A DNA stretch of 64,000 nucleotides from Kitasatospora sp. MAA4 (GTDB taxonomy: Bacteria > Actinomycetota > Actinomycetes > Streptomycetales > Streptomycetaceae), in contig NZ_JARZAI010000009.1 in NCBI RefSeq assembly GCF_029893355.1, forward strand, positions 62,001-126,000, read 5' to 3'. Below the pieces are notes generated by a model. That model was not told where the DNA came from. It worked only from the letters and a program-made list of their open reading frames with translations, and made no database searches. Made by a program: the position numbers and the translations under genes. Below are positions 44,354 through 51,747 of the stretch, piece after piece. Within the stretch, counting starts at the first letter, position 1, and every line of letters begins with the position of its first letter.

Positions 44354-45361
44354 ATGAAGGCGTTCGTCACGGGCGGCACCGGGCTGCTGGGAGGCAACCT
44401 GGTGCGGCTGCTACGGGACCAGGGGCACCCGACCACCGTGCTCGTGCGCGACCGGAGCAGGGCCGAGCAGGTGCTCGGCGGCACGGGCGCGGAACTGGTC
44501 GAGGGCGACCTGCTCGACGTCGGGCGCTATGCGTCCGCGTTGGAGGGTTGCGACGTGCTGTTCCACACCGCTGCCTACTTCCGCGAGACGTTCCAGCCCG
44601 GTGCGCACCACGAGCAGCTGCAGGCGGTCAACGTCGACGGCACCGTCGCGCTGCTGGAGGCGGCCGACCAGGCCGGCGTGCGGCGGGCGGTGCACGTCAG
44701 TTCGGCCGGGGTCATCGGGCACCGGCCCGGCGGCGGCCCGGCCGACGAGAGCGTGCCACCCGGCGCCGCCGTGCTGCGCGACCCGTACCTGCACAGCAAG
44801 GTCCGTGCGGAGCAGGCCGTCGACCGTTTCCGGCGGGACCACCGCCTTCCGGTGGTCGTGGTGCAGCCGAGCTGGATGTTCGGCCCGTACGACACCGCGC
44901 CCTCCAGTAGCGGGCGCCTGGTGCGCAACTTCCTGCGGCGCGGCATCCCGGCGGTGCTGCCCGGCGGGGGCAAGGTGGCCGACGCGCGGGATGTCGCGCA
45001 GGCGATGCTCGCGGCCGCCGAGCGCGGACGCAGCGGTGAGCGGTACATCGTCGGCGGGCCCTACGTCCCACTCGCGAAGCTCCTCGCCACCCTGCAGGAG
45101 GTCAGCGGGGTGCCCGCGCCTACCCGCAGGGCGCCGTACCCGGCGGCGCTCGCGGTGGCCTGGCTCTCGCAGAGCGTCGCCCGCGCGCGACGGGTCCCGG
45201 CGCTGGTGACCGTGCAGAGCGTACGGATCCTGCGCCACAACAACCCGACCAGCTCGGACAAGGCTGTCCGCGAACTCGGCGCCTCCTTCCGCCCGTTGGA
45301 GGAGACACTGCGCGACACCGTCGCCTGGTACCGGGACACCGAGGTGGTCACCGCGGTCTGA
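44354..45361 (+). CDS. Extended SDR: NAD(P)-dependent epimerase / dihydroflavonol-reductase-like
   Basis: 335 residues. TGGTGLLGGN (residues 6-15) is the TGxxGxxG cofactor loop; LVEGDLLDVGRYASALEGCD, FHTAAY and the active-site pair in YLHSKVRAEQAVD (Tyr-x3-Lys) follow; RYIVGGPYVPLAKLLATL and the C-terminal SSDKAVRELGASFRPLEETL are typical of dihydroflavonol-4-reductase-like SDRs. Substrate unknown. RBS GGGGAGG. Overlaps the tail of the convergent MerR gene by 14 bases. Confidence 0.85.
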   Translation: MKAFVTGGTGLLGGNLVRLLRDQGHPTTVLVRDRSRAEQVLGGTGAELVEGDLLDVGRYASALEGCDVLFHTAAYFRETFQPGAHHEQLQAVNVDGTVALLEAADQAGVRRAVHVSSAGVIGHRPGGGPADESVPPGAAVLRDPYLHSKVRAEQAVDRFRRDHRLPVVVVQPSWMFGPYDTAPSSSGRLVRNFLRRGIPAVLPGGGKVADARDVAQAMLAAAERGRSGERYIVGGPYVPLAKLLATLQEVSGVPAPTRRAPYPAALAVAWLSQSVARARRVPALVTVQSVRILRHNNPTSSDKAVRELGASFRPLEETLRDTVAWYRDTEVVTAV

Positions 45362-45740
45362 GGGCCTGCCCCGTGGCAGCCGGGATCCTCGCTGCTGCCA
45401 CGGGAGCAAGCGCGGCGGCCAGGCGATCACGCGCCTCTGTCTGAGCTGCGATGCGTTCGTCCAGGACGGCGAGGCGGTCCAGCGCGACCCGGATCCCCCG
45501 CTCGGACGGCGCTGCAGCGGCGATGTCGCCGTCCAGGCAGGGAAGGAAGGCGCGGACGTCCTCCAGAGTCAGGCCGGTGGACAGCAGATGGCGCAGGTTG
45601 CGGACGCGCACCACCGCGCCCTCGCCGTAGCTCCGGTAGCCGTTGTGCGCTCGTGCGGACGTGAGCAGGCCGGCTTGCTCATAGTGCCGCAGGGCGCGTG
45701 CCGTCACCCCGGTCAGCTTCGCCAACTCGCCGATCCGCAT
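45348..45740 (-). CDS. MerR-family transcriptional regulator
   Basis: 130 residues. MRIGELAKLTGVTARALRHY and GYRSYGEGAVVRVRNLRHLL form the winged HTH (1-70); the effector-side helix contains one Cys near residue 68 (LPCLD) but no metal-binding cluster. The gene lies just downstream (37 bases) of an SDR gene on the same strand, the usual arrangement in which such a regulator controls the SDR. Convergent with the epimerase gene, overlapping by 14 bases. Confidence 0.85.
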   Translation of the reverse strand: MRIGELAKLTGVTARALRHYEQAGLLTSARAHNGYRSYGEGAVVRVRNLRHLLSTGLTLEDVRAFLPCLDGDIAAAAPSERGIRVALDRLAVLDERIAAQTEARDRLAAALAPVAAARIPAATGQALRPR

Positions 45741-45777
45741 GGACTCCGCCTCCGAACTTCCAACACCAACCTGCCGG

Positions 45778-46554
45778 TTACGCGACCACCGCCCCGCCGT
45801 CGACCGGCAAGACTACCCCTGTGACGAACGAGGCCTGTGGCGAGGCGAGTTGGACGATCGCCCAGGCCACTTCAGCGGGGCTGCCGATCCGGCGCAGCGG
45901 TGTGTGCGCCACCTGCCAGTCCCGGACAGCCGCCAGCCGCTCGGGAGACAGGCCCTGATGCTCGCCGATCGGGGTGTCGACGGCGCCCGGTGCGACCGCC
46001 AGCACGCGGATTCCCCGCGGGGCCAGTTCCACCGCCCAACTGCGGGTCAGCAGCTCCAGCGCGGTCTTCGATGCCGCATAGACGGAGTTGCCCGGCCAGG
46101 CGCGCTGCCCGACCGACGTGCTGACGTTCACGATGACGCCACCCCCGCCGGCCTCCAGGGCGGGGAGCGCGGCCTGCGTCAACAACACGGGCGCGACCAG
46201 GTTCGTCGCCAACTGGGACTCGATCAGCTCCCGGGTGAACGTGCCCAGTGACGCGCTCTGGACGATCCCGGCATTGTGGACCAGCACGTCCAGCCGGCCG
46301 TGTGACTCCACGACGCCGGCGACGATCCTCTCCGCGGCCCCCGCCGCAGTGATGTCCGCAACCAGCGGGCTGATGGCCTCGGTGCCGGCGGCAGTCTCCC
46401 GCAGGAGCCGCTCCCGCCTCCCGACGGCCACCACCCGGTCGCCGTTCGCGGCGAACATGCGCGCCGTCGCCCGCCCGATCCCGGTGCCCGCCCCGGTGAT
46501 GACGACCACGCGTGCTGCTGACACTGCCTGCGGTTCCTGCGACGAGATGTCCAT
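45778..46554 (-). CDS. Short-chain dehydrogenase/reductase
   Basis: 258 residues. Classical SDR: VVVITGAGTGIGRATARMFA (cofactor loop TGxxxGIG, about 19-27), VHNAGI (NNAG-type), NVSTSVGQ and YAASKTALELL (Tyr-x3-Lys, about 162-172). PGAVDTPIG follows. Substrate unknown. ATG 46554 has GGAGG 8 bases upstream. A MerR-type dyad lies just before it, and a MerR gene follows it, so redox- or drug-responsive control is likely. Confidence 0.88.
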   Translation of the reverse strand: MDISSQEPQAVSAARVVVITGAGTGIGRATARMFAANGDRVVAVGRRERLLRETAAGTEAISPLVADITAAGAAERIVAGVVESHGRLDVLVHNAGIVQSASLGTFTRELIESQLATNLVAPVLLTQAALPALEAGGGGVIVNVSTSVGQRAWPGNSVYAASKTALELLTRSWAVELAPRGIRVLAVAPGAVDTPIGEHQGLSPERLAAVRDWQVAHTPLRRIGSPAEVAWAIVQLASPQASFVTGVVLPVDGGAVVA

Positions 46555-46567
46555 ACCCGTAGCCTCC

Positions 46568-46591
46568 GACCCTGCCGCCTACGTCAAGGTC
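46568..46591 (-). promoter_or_regulatory. Candidate MerR operator upstream of the SDR gene
   Basis: On the minus strand a 24-base imperfect dyad, GACCTTGACG...GGCAGGGTC, matching at 8 of 12 paired positions. GACCTTGAC half-sites are typical for MerR regulators of this size. It lies 14-37 bases before the SDR start. The promoter hexamers are not clear. Confidence 0.4.
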
Positions 46592-46682
46592 AAGTCGCGG
46601 GCCGTGTCGGGCCGGACGAAGTCGCCGCCCGCCCGCGTGGTGGCGCGAGCGACTTGGATGCGGAGCCTTCGCACTGGCGGTG

Positions 46683-46871
46683 TTACGGCGTGAAGCGGGG
46701 GTCGCCAGCCTCGATGGCAGCCACCACCGTGGCCCACTCGTCGCGGCGGAAGGCGAGGTACGGCCTGGTCAGATCCTTGTCGTCGCCGAGCCAGATGTCC
46801 CCGTTCGGGAAGCGAGCGCTGAGGACACAACTGCCCTTGCCCTCAACGGAGAACGGGGACTTGCCCGCGCC
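46683..46871 (-). pseudogene. DUF397-like gene fragment
   Basis: The minus strand reads SPFSVEGKGSCVLSARFPNG ... LAFRRDEWATVVAAIEAGD then a stop (TAA, 46685-46683), the C-terminal pattern of DUF397 proteins that pair with XRE-DUF5753 regulators. There is no start codon: an in-frame TGA lies at 46874-46872 and no partner XRE gene is near. A left-over fragment. Confidence 0.6.
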
Positions 46872-47054
46872 TCAACCTGGTCGTCACCGAGCACGCCGCC
46901 GACGAGGAGGCCGCGATGGTCGCCATGGCCGAGGAGTGGGCTCTGTAGCACAACTCCTACGTCAACATGTCCCCGACGACGATCTACGGCGGTGCCGAGT
47001 CACTGCCCGCCCAGTCCGCCAGCGTGGTCGAGATCGAGATGGTCGACGACCTCA
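46871..47054 (+). pseudogene. Unidentified degenerate coding fragment before the acetyltransferase gene
   Basis: One plus-strand frame reads LNLVVTEHAADEEAAMVAMA, a TAG at 46946-46948, then in the same frame NSYVNMSPTTIYGGAESLPA and VVEIEMVDDLS. Protein-like composition interrupted by a stop suggests decayed coding sequence. It may include the original N-terminus of the acetyltransferase, now out of frame (a shift near 47050). Confidence 0.4.
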
Positions 47055-47093
47055 GTCCTTGTCGACGCGATCGCGCACGGTCCCGACCTCACG

Positions 47094-47741
47094 GTGATCC
47101 CGACGCTCACCCGACGCGGTCGGGGCACGGTCAGGCTGCACTACTACGGCACCGACGCCCCAGACCTTGCGGATTGGCAGGGCCAGGCGGCCAAGCTCCA
47201 GGCAGAGCACGGTGCCGGGACTTCCAGGGTTGTGTGGTTCCAGCCTGCGGGCACGACTCCGCCGACCGGGGTGGCGTGTACACGGGTCCAGCTCAAGATG
47301 TTCGGACCACGGGAGCCACTGCAGGCGGATGTACGAGACCTGCGATCTTTTCCGCAGTCCGTGGTAGCTACGTTTGCCGACTTCGCCCGCCCTATGGCCG
47401 CCGACGGCTTCGCATTCCTGTGGGAGCGGTTCGAGGCCGAGGCCCTGGACGGCCCGATTCTCGCTGTCGTCAACGGCGGCAGGGTGGTCGGCGCGATCGG
47501 CCCGATGGAGATCATGAAGGACCCGACTGGAGCTGCCCGGCTCCTCCCGCAGTATTTCGGTGTCCTGCCCGAGCAGCGCGGCCTCGGTCTTGGCCGACGG
47601 CTCTGGCGCGGAGCCATGCACTGGGGACAGGCAACCGGCGCCGCCTACCAGCTCCTGCAGACCGAACTCGACGGGGCGTCAGATCGCCTCTGCCGGTCGG
47701 AAGGACTCATTGGCCTGGGCTACGTCCTGGTCTCCTCCTAG
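47094..47741 (+). CDS. GNAT-family N-acetyltransferase, 5' end uncertain
   Basis: About 215 residues from GTG 47094. The C-terminal half has GNAT motif A: YFGVLPEQRGLGLGRRLWRG (acetyl-CoA pyrophosphate loop RGLGLG) preceded by VVNGGRVVGAIGPMEIM. The frame stays open upstream to 46680 but has no good start or ribosome site, and homologous-looking text VLVDAIAHGPDL begins at 47055, so the gene may be truncated or frameshifted at its 5' end. Acceptor substrate unknown. Confidence 0.6.
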   Translation: MIPTLTRRGRGTVRLHYYGTDAPDLADWQGQAAKLQAEHGAGTSRVVWFQPAGTTPPTGVACTRVQLKMFGPREPLQADVRDLRSFPQSVVATFADFARPMAADGFAFLWERFEAEALDGPILAVVNGGRVVGAIGPMEIMKDPTGAARLLPQYFGVLPEQRGLGLGRRLWRGAMHWGQATGAAYQLLQTELDGASDRLCRSEGLIGLGYVLVSS

Positions 47742-47815
47742 CTGCTCCGCTTCGCCTGCTGAGCCGTGACAAGGGTGGCCGCCCGCCCGTGTGGCGGCGC
47801 GGGCGGCAGGTGGGG

Positions 47816-48175
47816 TCAGGCGTCCGTGGCCTCGCCGGTCATTGCGGCGGCGAGGCGGAGGTGGGGGCGGGCCTCGTCGGGGCGGCCCTGGCGCTGGAGG
47901 GTGCGGCCGAGCATCAGGTGGGCGTAGCTCTCGGCCGGGTCCTGCTCCAGGATGCGGTGCAGTTCGGTGGCGGCGCGGCCGAGTTGGGCGGAGTGGTAGT
48001 AGCTGCGGGCGAGCAGCAGCCGGGCGGAGAGGTTGCCGGGCTCCTCGTCGACCAGGGCGCGCAGGATGAGTGCGGCGCCCGAGTAGGCCCGGGAGTCGAA
48101 GAAGAGCTGGGCGCGGGCGTAGTCGGCGGCGGGGTCGAGGGGACTGGCGGGGGTGGAGGTTCGCACCGTGGTCAT
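47816..48175 (-). CDS. Tetratricopeptide-repeat protein
   Basis: 119 residues with three TPR-like helix pairs between about 18 and 115 (DYARAQLFFDSRAYSGAALI, LSARLLLARSYYHSAQLGRA, SYAHLMLGRTLQRQGRPDEA). No signal peptide or catalytic domain; a small protein-interaction module. Start ATG 48175. Divergent from the TetR gene, 68 bases between starts, so the TetR operator at 48215-48236 could also affect it. Confidence 0.82.
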   Translation of the reverse strand: MTTVRTSTPASPLDPAADYARAQLFFDSRAYSGAALILRALVDEEPGNLSARLLLARSYYHSAQLGRAATELHRILEQDPAESYAHLMLGRTLQRQGRPDEARPHLRLAAAMTGEATDA

Positions 48176-48214
48176 GCCGGGTTCAACGCTGGGTGAAGAT
48201 TCAACTATTCCCTT

Positions 48215-48236
48215 CTGTACCTACTGGTATGTACAG
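48215..48236. promoter_or_regulatory. TetR operator palindrome
   Basis: CTGTACCTACTGGTATGTACAG is a 22-base palindrome with 18 matching positions. It lies 8-29 bases before the TetR ATG and between that gene and the divergent TPR gene. A likely binding site of the adjacent TetR protein. Confidence 0.75.
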
Positions 48237-48243
48237 TGAGGTC

Positions 48244-48813
48244 ATGGCTACTCCGGAACGGCTCATCGAGAGCACCCAGGAGCTCCTCTGGGAGCGCGGT
48301 TACGTCGGCACCAGCCCCAAGGCGATCCAGCAGCGGGCGGGGGTGGGCCAGGGCAGCATGTACCACCACTTCAGCGGCAAGCCCGACCTCGCCGCCGCCG
48401 CGATGCGCCGCAGCGCGGAGCGGCTGCTGAATCTGGCGCAGGACCAGCTCGCCGGTCCCGGCACCGCCTACGAGCGGATCGCCGGGTACCTGCTGCGCCA
48501 GCGCGAGGTGCTGCGCGGCTGCCCGGTCGGGCGGATGGCGCAGGACCCGGACGTGATCGCGGATCCGGCGCTCCGGGCGCCCGTCCAGGAGACCTTCGAG
48601 CGGCTGGGCCGCCGGATCACCGAGGTGATCGAGGAGGGGCGCCAGCTCGGCGAGCTCCGGCCGGGGCCGGACGCGCAGGAGCTGGCCGCCATGGTGGTGG
48701 CCGTGGTGCAGGGCGGTTACGTGCTCGCCCGCGCCGCGGACTCGGAGGAGCCGTTCCACCGCGCGGTCGGCGGCGCACTCGCGCTGCTGGCCACCCAGGT
48801 GAACGACAAGTAG
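48244..48813 (+). CDS. TetR-family transcriptional regulator
   Basis: 189 residues. HTH about 10-55: ESTQELLWERGYVGTSPKAI, QQRAGVGQGSMYHHFSGKPD. C-terminal helices with GCPVGRMAQDPDVIADPALR, the TetR_C pattern seen with dehalogenase or reductase operons. ATG 48244 is used because ATG 48229 would put the operator inside the gene. The DUF4865, carboxymuconolactone-decarboxylase and phosphotriesterase genes follow on the same strand in close order and are the presumed target. Confidence 0.88.
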   Translation: MATPERLIESTQELLWERGYVGTSPKAIQQRAGVGQGSMYHHFSGKPDLAAAAMRRSAERLLNLAQDQLAGPGTAYERIAGYLLRQREVLRGCPVGRMAQDPDVIADPALRAPVQETFERLGRRITEVIEEGRQLGELRPGPDAQELAAMVVAVVQGGYVLARAADSEEPFHRAVGGALALLATQVNDK

Positions 48814-48844
48814 CGAGAAGCAGCGAGAAACAGGGGGAGAACCA

Positions 48845-49441
48845 GTGCAGGCGATGCAGTACGAGATCACCCTTCCCGCCGACTACGACATGCGGATCAT
48901 CCGACGCCGGGTCGCCGAGCGGGGCCATCTGCTCGACGGGTTCGCGGGCCTCGGGTTGAAGGCGTACCTGATCCGCGAGCGCGGGGCGGCCGGCTCGCCG
49001 GTCAACCAGTACGGGTCGTTCTACCTCTGGAACTCGCCCGAGGGGATGAACGACTTCCTCTGGGGCCCGGGCTTTCAGGGGCTCAGCGACGACTTCGGCC
49101 GCCCGGCCGTGCGGCAGTGGCTGGGCCTGGCGTTCCAGGACGGCCCGTCCCGCGCCGCCGTCCCGCGCAGCGCCACCCGCAGCGTCGAGTCCGTCCCGCC
49201 GGGCGGCGCCCCGTCCGACGCCGTCGCCCGGGCGCTGGCGCGGCTGCCCCAGCAGACGGGCGTGCACAGCACGGCGCTGGCGGTGGACACCGAGCGCTGG
49301 GAGTTGGTGACCTTCACCCTCTGGGTGGACGACCCGGATGACCCGGACGACCCGGACGACCCCGACGGCGCCGACCGGTACGAGGTCCTGCACCTCAGCG
49401 CCCCGGAGGCGGACCGGCTGCCGCAGGGGCGGCACTGGTGA
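48845..49441 (+). CDS. DUF4865 family protein
   Basis: 198 residues from GTG 48845 (GGGGGAG 5 bases away; ATG 48854 is the alternative). The N-terminal part MQYEITLPADYDMRIIRRRV, LLDGFAGLGLKAYLIRERG and YGSFYLWNSPEGMNDFLW is the DUF4865 signature; the family is related to dimeric alpha-beta-barrel monooxygenase-like proteins and often sits near TetR genes. A short Asp/Pro repeat (DDPDDPDDPDD) lies near 161-173. Stop overlaps the next frame (GTGA). Function unknown. Confidence 0.8.
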   Translation: MQAMQYEITLPADYDMRIIRRRVAERGHLLDGFAGLGLKAYLIRERGAAGSPVNQYGSFYLWNSPEGMNDFLWGPGFQGLSDDFGRPAVRQWLGLAFQDGPSRAAVPRSATRSVESVPPGGAPSDAVARALARLPQQTGVHSTALAVDTERWELVTFTLWVDDPDDPDDPDDPDGADRYEVLHLSAPEADRLPQGRHW

Positions 49442-49485
49442 CGCAGCACCCGACGAATCGACAGATCGACACCGTGGAGGGGACC

Positions 49486-49884
49486 ATGACCACCGCACTC
49501 AGCACGGCCACGCTGGACCGCGAGGCCGGCTACCGACTACTCGACCTCCTGCAGGACCGGGAGACCCAGGACGCGGCGCTCCCCGGCCTGGAGGCGATCG
49601 CGCCGGGGTTCGCCGACTGGATGGTCACCAGCCTCTTCGGCGGCACCTACCAGCGCGAGGGCCTCGAGCTTCGCGACCGCCAGCTCGTCAACCTCGCCGT
49701 CCTCGCCACCCTCGGCGGCGTGGACCCGCAGCTCACCGGCCACATCCGCAGCAGCCTGCGGGTCGGCCTGACGGAGCAGCAGATCGTCGAGGTGTTCGTC
49801 CACCTCGCGCCGTACATCGGTACGCCGAAGGCACTGGCCGCGCTGCGCGTGGCGGCCGCCACCTTCGCCGGGCTGCACGCGTGA
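49486..49884 (+). CDS. Carboxymuconolactone decarboxylase (CMD)/AhpD-like protein
   Basis: 132 residues from ATG 49486 with GGAGGGG five bases before it; an upstream GTG (49438) overlaps the DUF4865 stop and is possible. CMD fold: LELRDRQLVNLAVLATLGG, HIRSSLRVGLTEQQIVEVFV and LAPYIGTPKALAALRVA. The AhpD CxxC redox motif is missing, so it is closer to gamma-carboxymuconolactone decarboxylase than to peroxidase. Cytoplasmic. Its stop overlaps the phosphotriesterase GTG (GTGA). Confidence 0.88.
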   Translation: MTTALSTATLDREAGYRLLDLLQDRETQDAALPGLEAIAPGFADWMVTSLFGGTYQREGLELRDRQLVNLAVLATLGGVDPQLTGHIRSSLRVGLTEQQIVEVFVHLAPYIGTPKALAALRVAAATFAGLHA

Positions 49885-50816
49885 CCGGCGTGACCCGCGC
49901 GGTCCGGACCGTTCTCGGCGACCTCGACCCCGCGGAGCTGGGCGTCTGCGACGCGCACGACCACCTCTTCCTCCGCAGCCCGCTGCTGCCCGGCCAGGAG
50001 CTGGACGATCCGCAGGCTGCCGCGGCCGAGCTGGCGGCGTACCGCGCGGCCGGCGGGCAGGCCGTGGTCCAGTGGACCCCGTACGGGATGGGGCGCCGCG
50101 CCGCCGAGCTGGTGGAGCTCTCGCGCCGCTCCGGCGTCCACCTGGTCGCCGCCACCGGCCTGCACCAGGCGGTGCACTACGACCGATCGGCGCTCGCCGA
50201 GCTCTACGACGGGCTGGCCGCGCTCTTCGTGGCGGAACTGACGACGGGCATCGGCGGCGGCAGCGGGCCCCGGGCCGGGATGATCAAGGTGGCCGGCGGC
50301 TACCACGGCCTGGACGACCACGCCCGCCGGGTGATGGCGGCCGCGGCCGAGGCGCACCACGCGACCGGCGCGCCGATCGGCGTCCACCACGAGCTGGGCA
50401 CCGGCGCGCTCGACGTCCTGGAGCTGCTCTGCGGACGGCTCGGGGTGCCGCCGCAGCGCGTCGTGCTGGGGCATCTGAACCGCTTCCCGGACCTGCGGGT
50501 GCACCGGGAGGCCGCCGAGGCGGGGGCCTACCTGGCGTTCGACGGGCCGTCGCGGGCCAACCACGCCACCGACTGGCGGCTGCTGGACGGGATCGTCGCG
50601 CTCGTCGAGTCGGGCCACGGCGACCGGTTGCTGCTGGGCGGGGACACCACGACGGCCGCGGCGCGCTCCGCGACCGGCGGAGGTCCCGGGATGCCGTACC
50701 TGCTCGACGGGCTGCGCCCCAGGCTCGTCCGCGAGCTGGGCGCGGACCAGGCGGACCTGATCTTCCGGACCAACCCGGCCCGCGCCTTCGCGACGCAGTG
50801 GCGAGCCTGCGCCTGA
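49881..50816 (+). CDS. Phosphotriesterase-family metal-dependent hydrolase (lactonase-like)
   Basis: 311 residues from GTG 49881. Binuclear metal site: CDAHDHLF (His26, His28), MIKVAGG (Lys136, carbamylated in the family), VHHELGTG (His169/170), VLGHLN (His198) and LLGGDTT (Asp255). Known relatives hydrolyse lactones or organophosphates. Overlaps the CMD gene by 4 bases, so tightly coupled. With the CMD protein (a lactone/ring-cleavage decarboxylase fold) this suggests breakdown of an aromatic-derived lactone; substrate unknown. Confidence 0.85.
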   Translation: MTGVTRAVRTVLGDLDPAELGVCDAHDHLFLRSPLLPGQELDDPQAAAAELAAYRAAGGQAVVQWTPYGMGRRAAELVELSRRSGVHLVAATGLHQAVHYDRSALAELYDGLAALFVAELTTGIGGGSGPRAGMIKVAGGYHGLDDHARRVMAAAAEAHHATGAPIGVHHELGTGALDVLELLCGRLGVPPQRVVLGHLNRFPDLRVHREAAEAGAYLAFDGPSRANHATDWRLLDGIVALVESGHGDRLLLGGDTTTAAARSATGGGPGMPYLLDGLRPRLVRELGADQADLIFRTNPARAFATQWRACA

Positions 50817-50852
50817 CGTCAGGACGTCCTGACGTCCCGACGTCAGGACGTC
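50815..50852. repeat. Five GACGTC units at exact 8-base period between convergent genes
   Basis: GACGTC starts at 50815, 50823, 50831, 50839 and 50847. Alternating AG/CT/CC fillers make CCTGACGTC (50829-50837) and GACGTCAGG able to fold as a hairpin. It spans the phosphotriesterase stop and the SDR stop; probably a bidirectional terminator. Confidence 0.75.
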
Positions 50853-51615
50853 ACATGTGGGTGCCGCCGTCGATCCGGATCTCGGTGCCGGTGATGAAGG
50901 CGCCGTCGTCGCTGGCCAGCATTGCGATCACGCCGGCCACCGTGTCGGGGCCGGCGAAGCCCTGACCGAGGGCCGGCGCGAGCTTGGCGAGCAGGCTGAA
51001 GTCGGTGTCGGCGGGCAGGCCCGGGTTGTTGGTCATCCCGCTGTCGATGCTGCCCGGGGCGACGCAGACCGCGCGCAGCCCCTGCTTGGAGTACTCCTGG
51101 GCGATCGCGTGGGTGAAGGACTGGATGCCGCCCTTGGTCGCGGCGTAGGCGGCCATGTAGGGGTGGGCGAAACTCGCCGACGTGGAGCTGAAGTTGACGA
51201 CCACGCCCCGGCCGGTGGCCAGCAGGGCGGGCAGTGCCTCACGGGTCATCAGGAAGGTGCCGGTCAGGTTGACCTTCAGCAGGGTGTTCCAGAAGTCCAG
51301 GCTGGTCTCGTGGGTGTGCGAGGAGCGCAGGATGCCGGCCGCGTTGACCAGCGCGTCCAGGCCGCCGAGGCCGGCCACCGCGGCGGCCACGCCCGCGCGG
51401 ACCGATTCCTCGTCGGAGATGTCCAGGCGGGCGGTGGTCAGCCGGTCGGCGGTGCCGTCGGCGGCGGCGCGTTCGGCGGTGGCCAGCAGGCCGGCCTCGT
51501 TGACGTCCACCGTGACGACTCGCCCGCCCTCGGCGAGGATCCGGTGGACGGTGGCCTGGCCGATGCCCGAGCCGCCGCCGGTGATGAGGACTCGACGACC
51601 GGTGAAGCGCTGCAT
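50851..51615 (-). CDS. Short-chain dehydrogenase/reductase
   Basis: 254 residues. Cofactor loop VLITGGGSGIGQATVHRI (about 9-26), NAAGI, active-site pair YAATKGGIQSF (Tyr-x3-Lys, about 150-160) and the C-terminal GTEIRIDGGTHM of 3-oxoacyl-reductase-like SDRs. ATG 51615 has GGAG upstream. Divergent from a TetR gene with a perfect palindrome between them, so the TetR protein most likely represses it. Substrate unknown. Confidence 0.88.
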   Translation of the reverse strand: MQRFTGRRVLITGGGSGIGQATVHRILAEGGRVVTVDVNEAGLLATAERAAADGTADRLTTARLDISDEESVRAGVAAAVAGLGGLDALVNAAGILRSSHTHETSLDFWNTLLKVNLTGTFLMTREALPALLATGRGVVVNFSSTSASFAHPYMAAYAATKGGIQSFTHAIAQEYSKQGLRAVCVAPGSIDSGMTNNPGLPADTDFSLLAKLAPALGQGFAGPDTVAGVIAMLASDDGAFITGTEIRIDGGTHM

Positions 51616-51665
51616 GGGTGGTGCTCCGTTCTGGGGGAAGGGGGTGCTGTCACCGTACGCCTGAA

Positions 51666-51680
51666 TGGCACAACGTGCCA
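51666..51680. promoter_or_regulatory. Perfect palindrome TGGCAC-AAC-GTGCCA in the SDR/TetR divergon
   Basis: Six-base arms match exactly around a 3-base centre. It lies 51-65 bases before the SDR start and 68-82 before the TetR start, the expected position for an operator serving both. Confidence 0.7.
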
Positions 51681-51747
51681 CTGCGGCGCTTCATGTCATC
51701 CGGGCCTCGAATGTCACCGTGGCAGCTTGGGGCGTAGCGTGGGGGTC

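Noticed and set aside
49330..49370. GACGACCCG tandem units
   Set aside because: In-frame Asp-Asp-Pro repeat inside DUF4865; noted in that entry, not a separate element.
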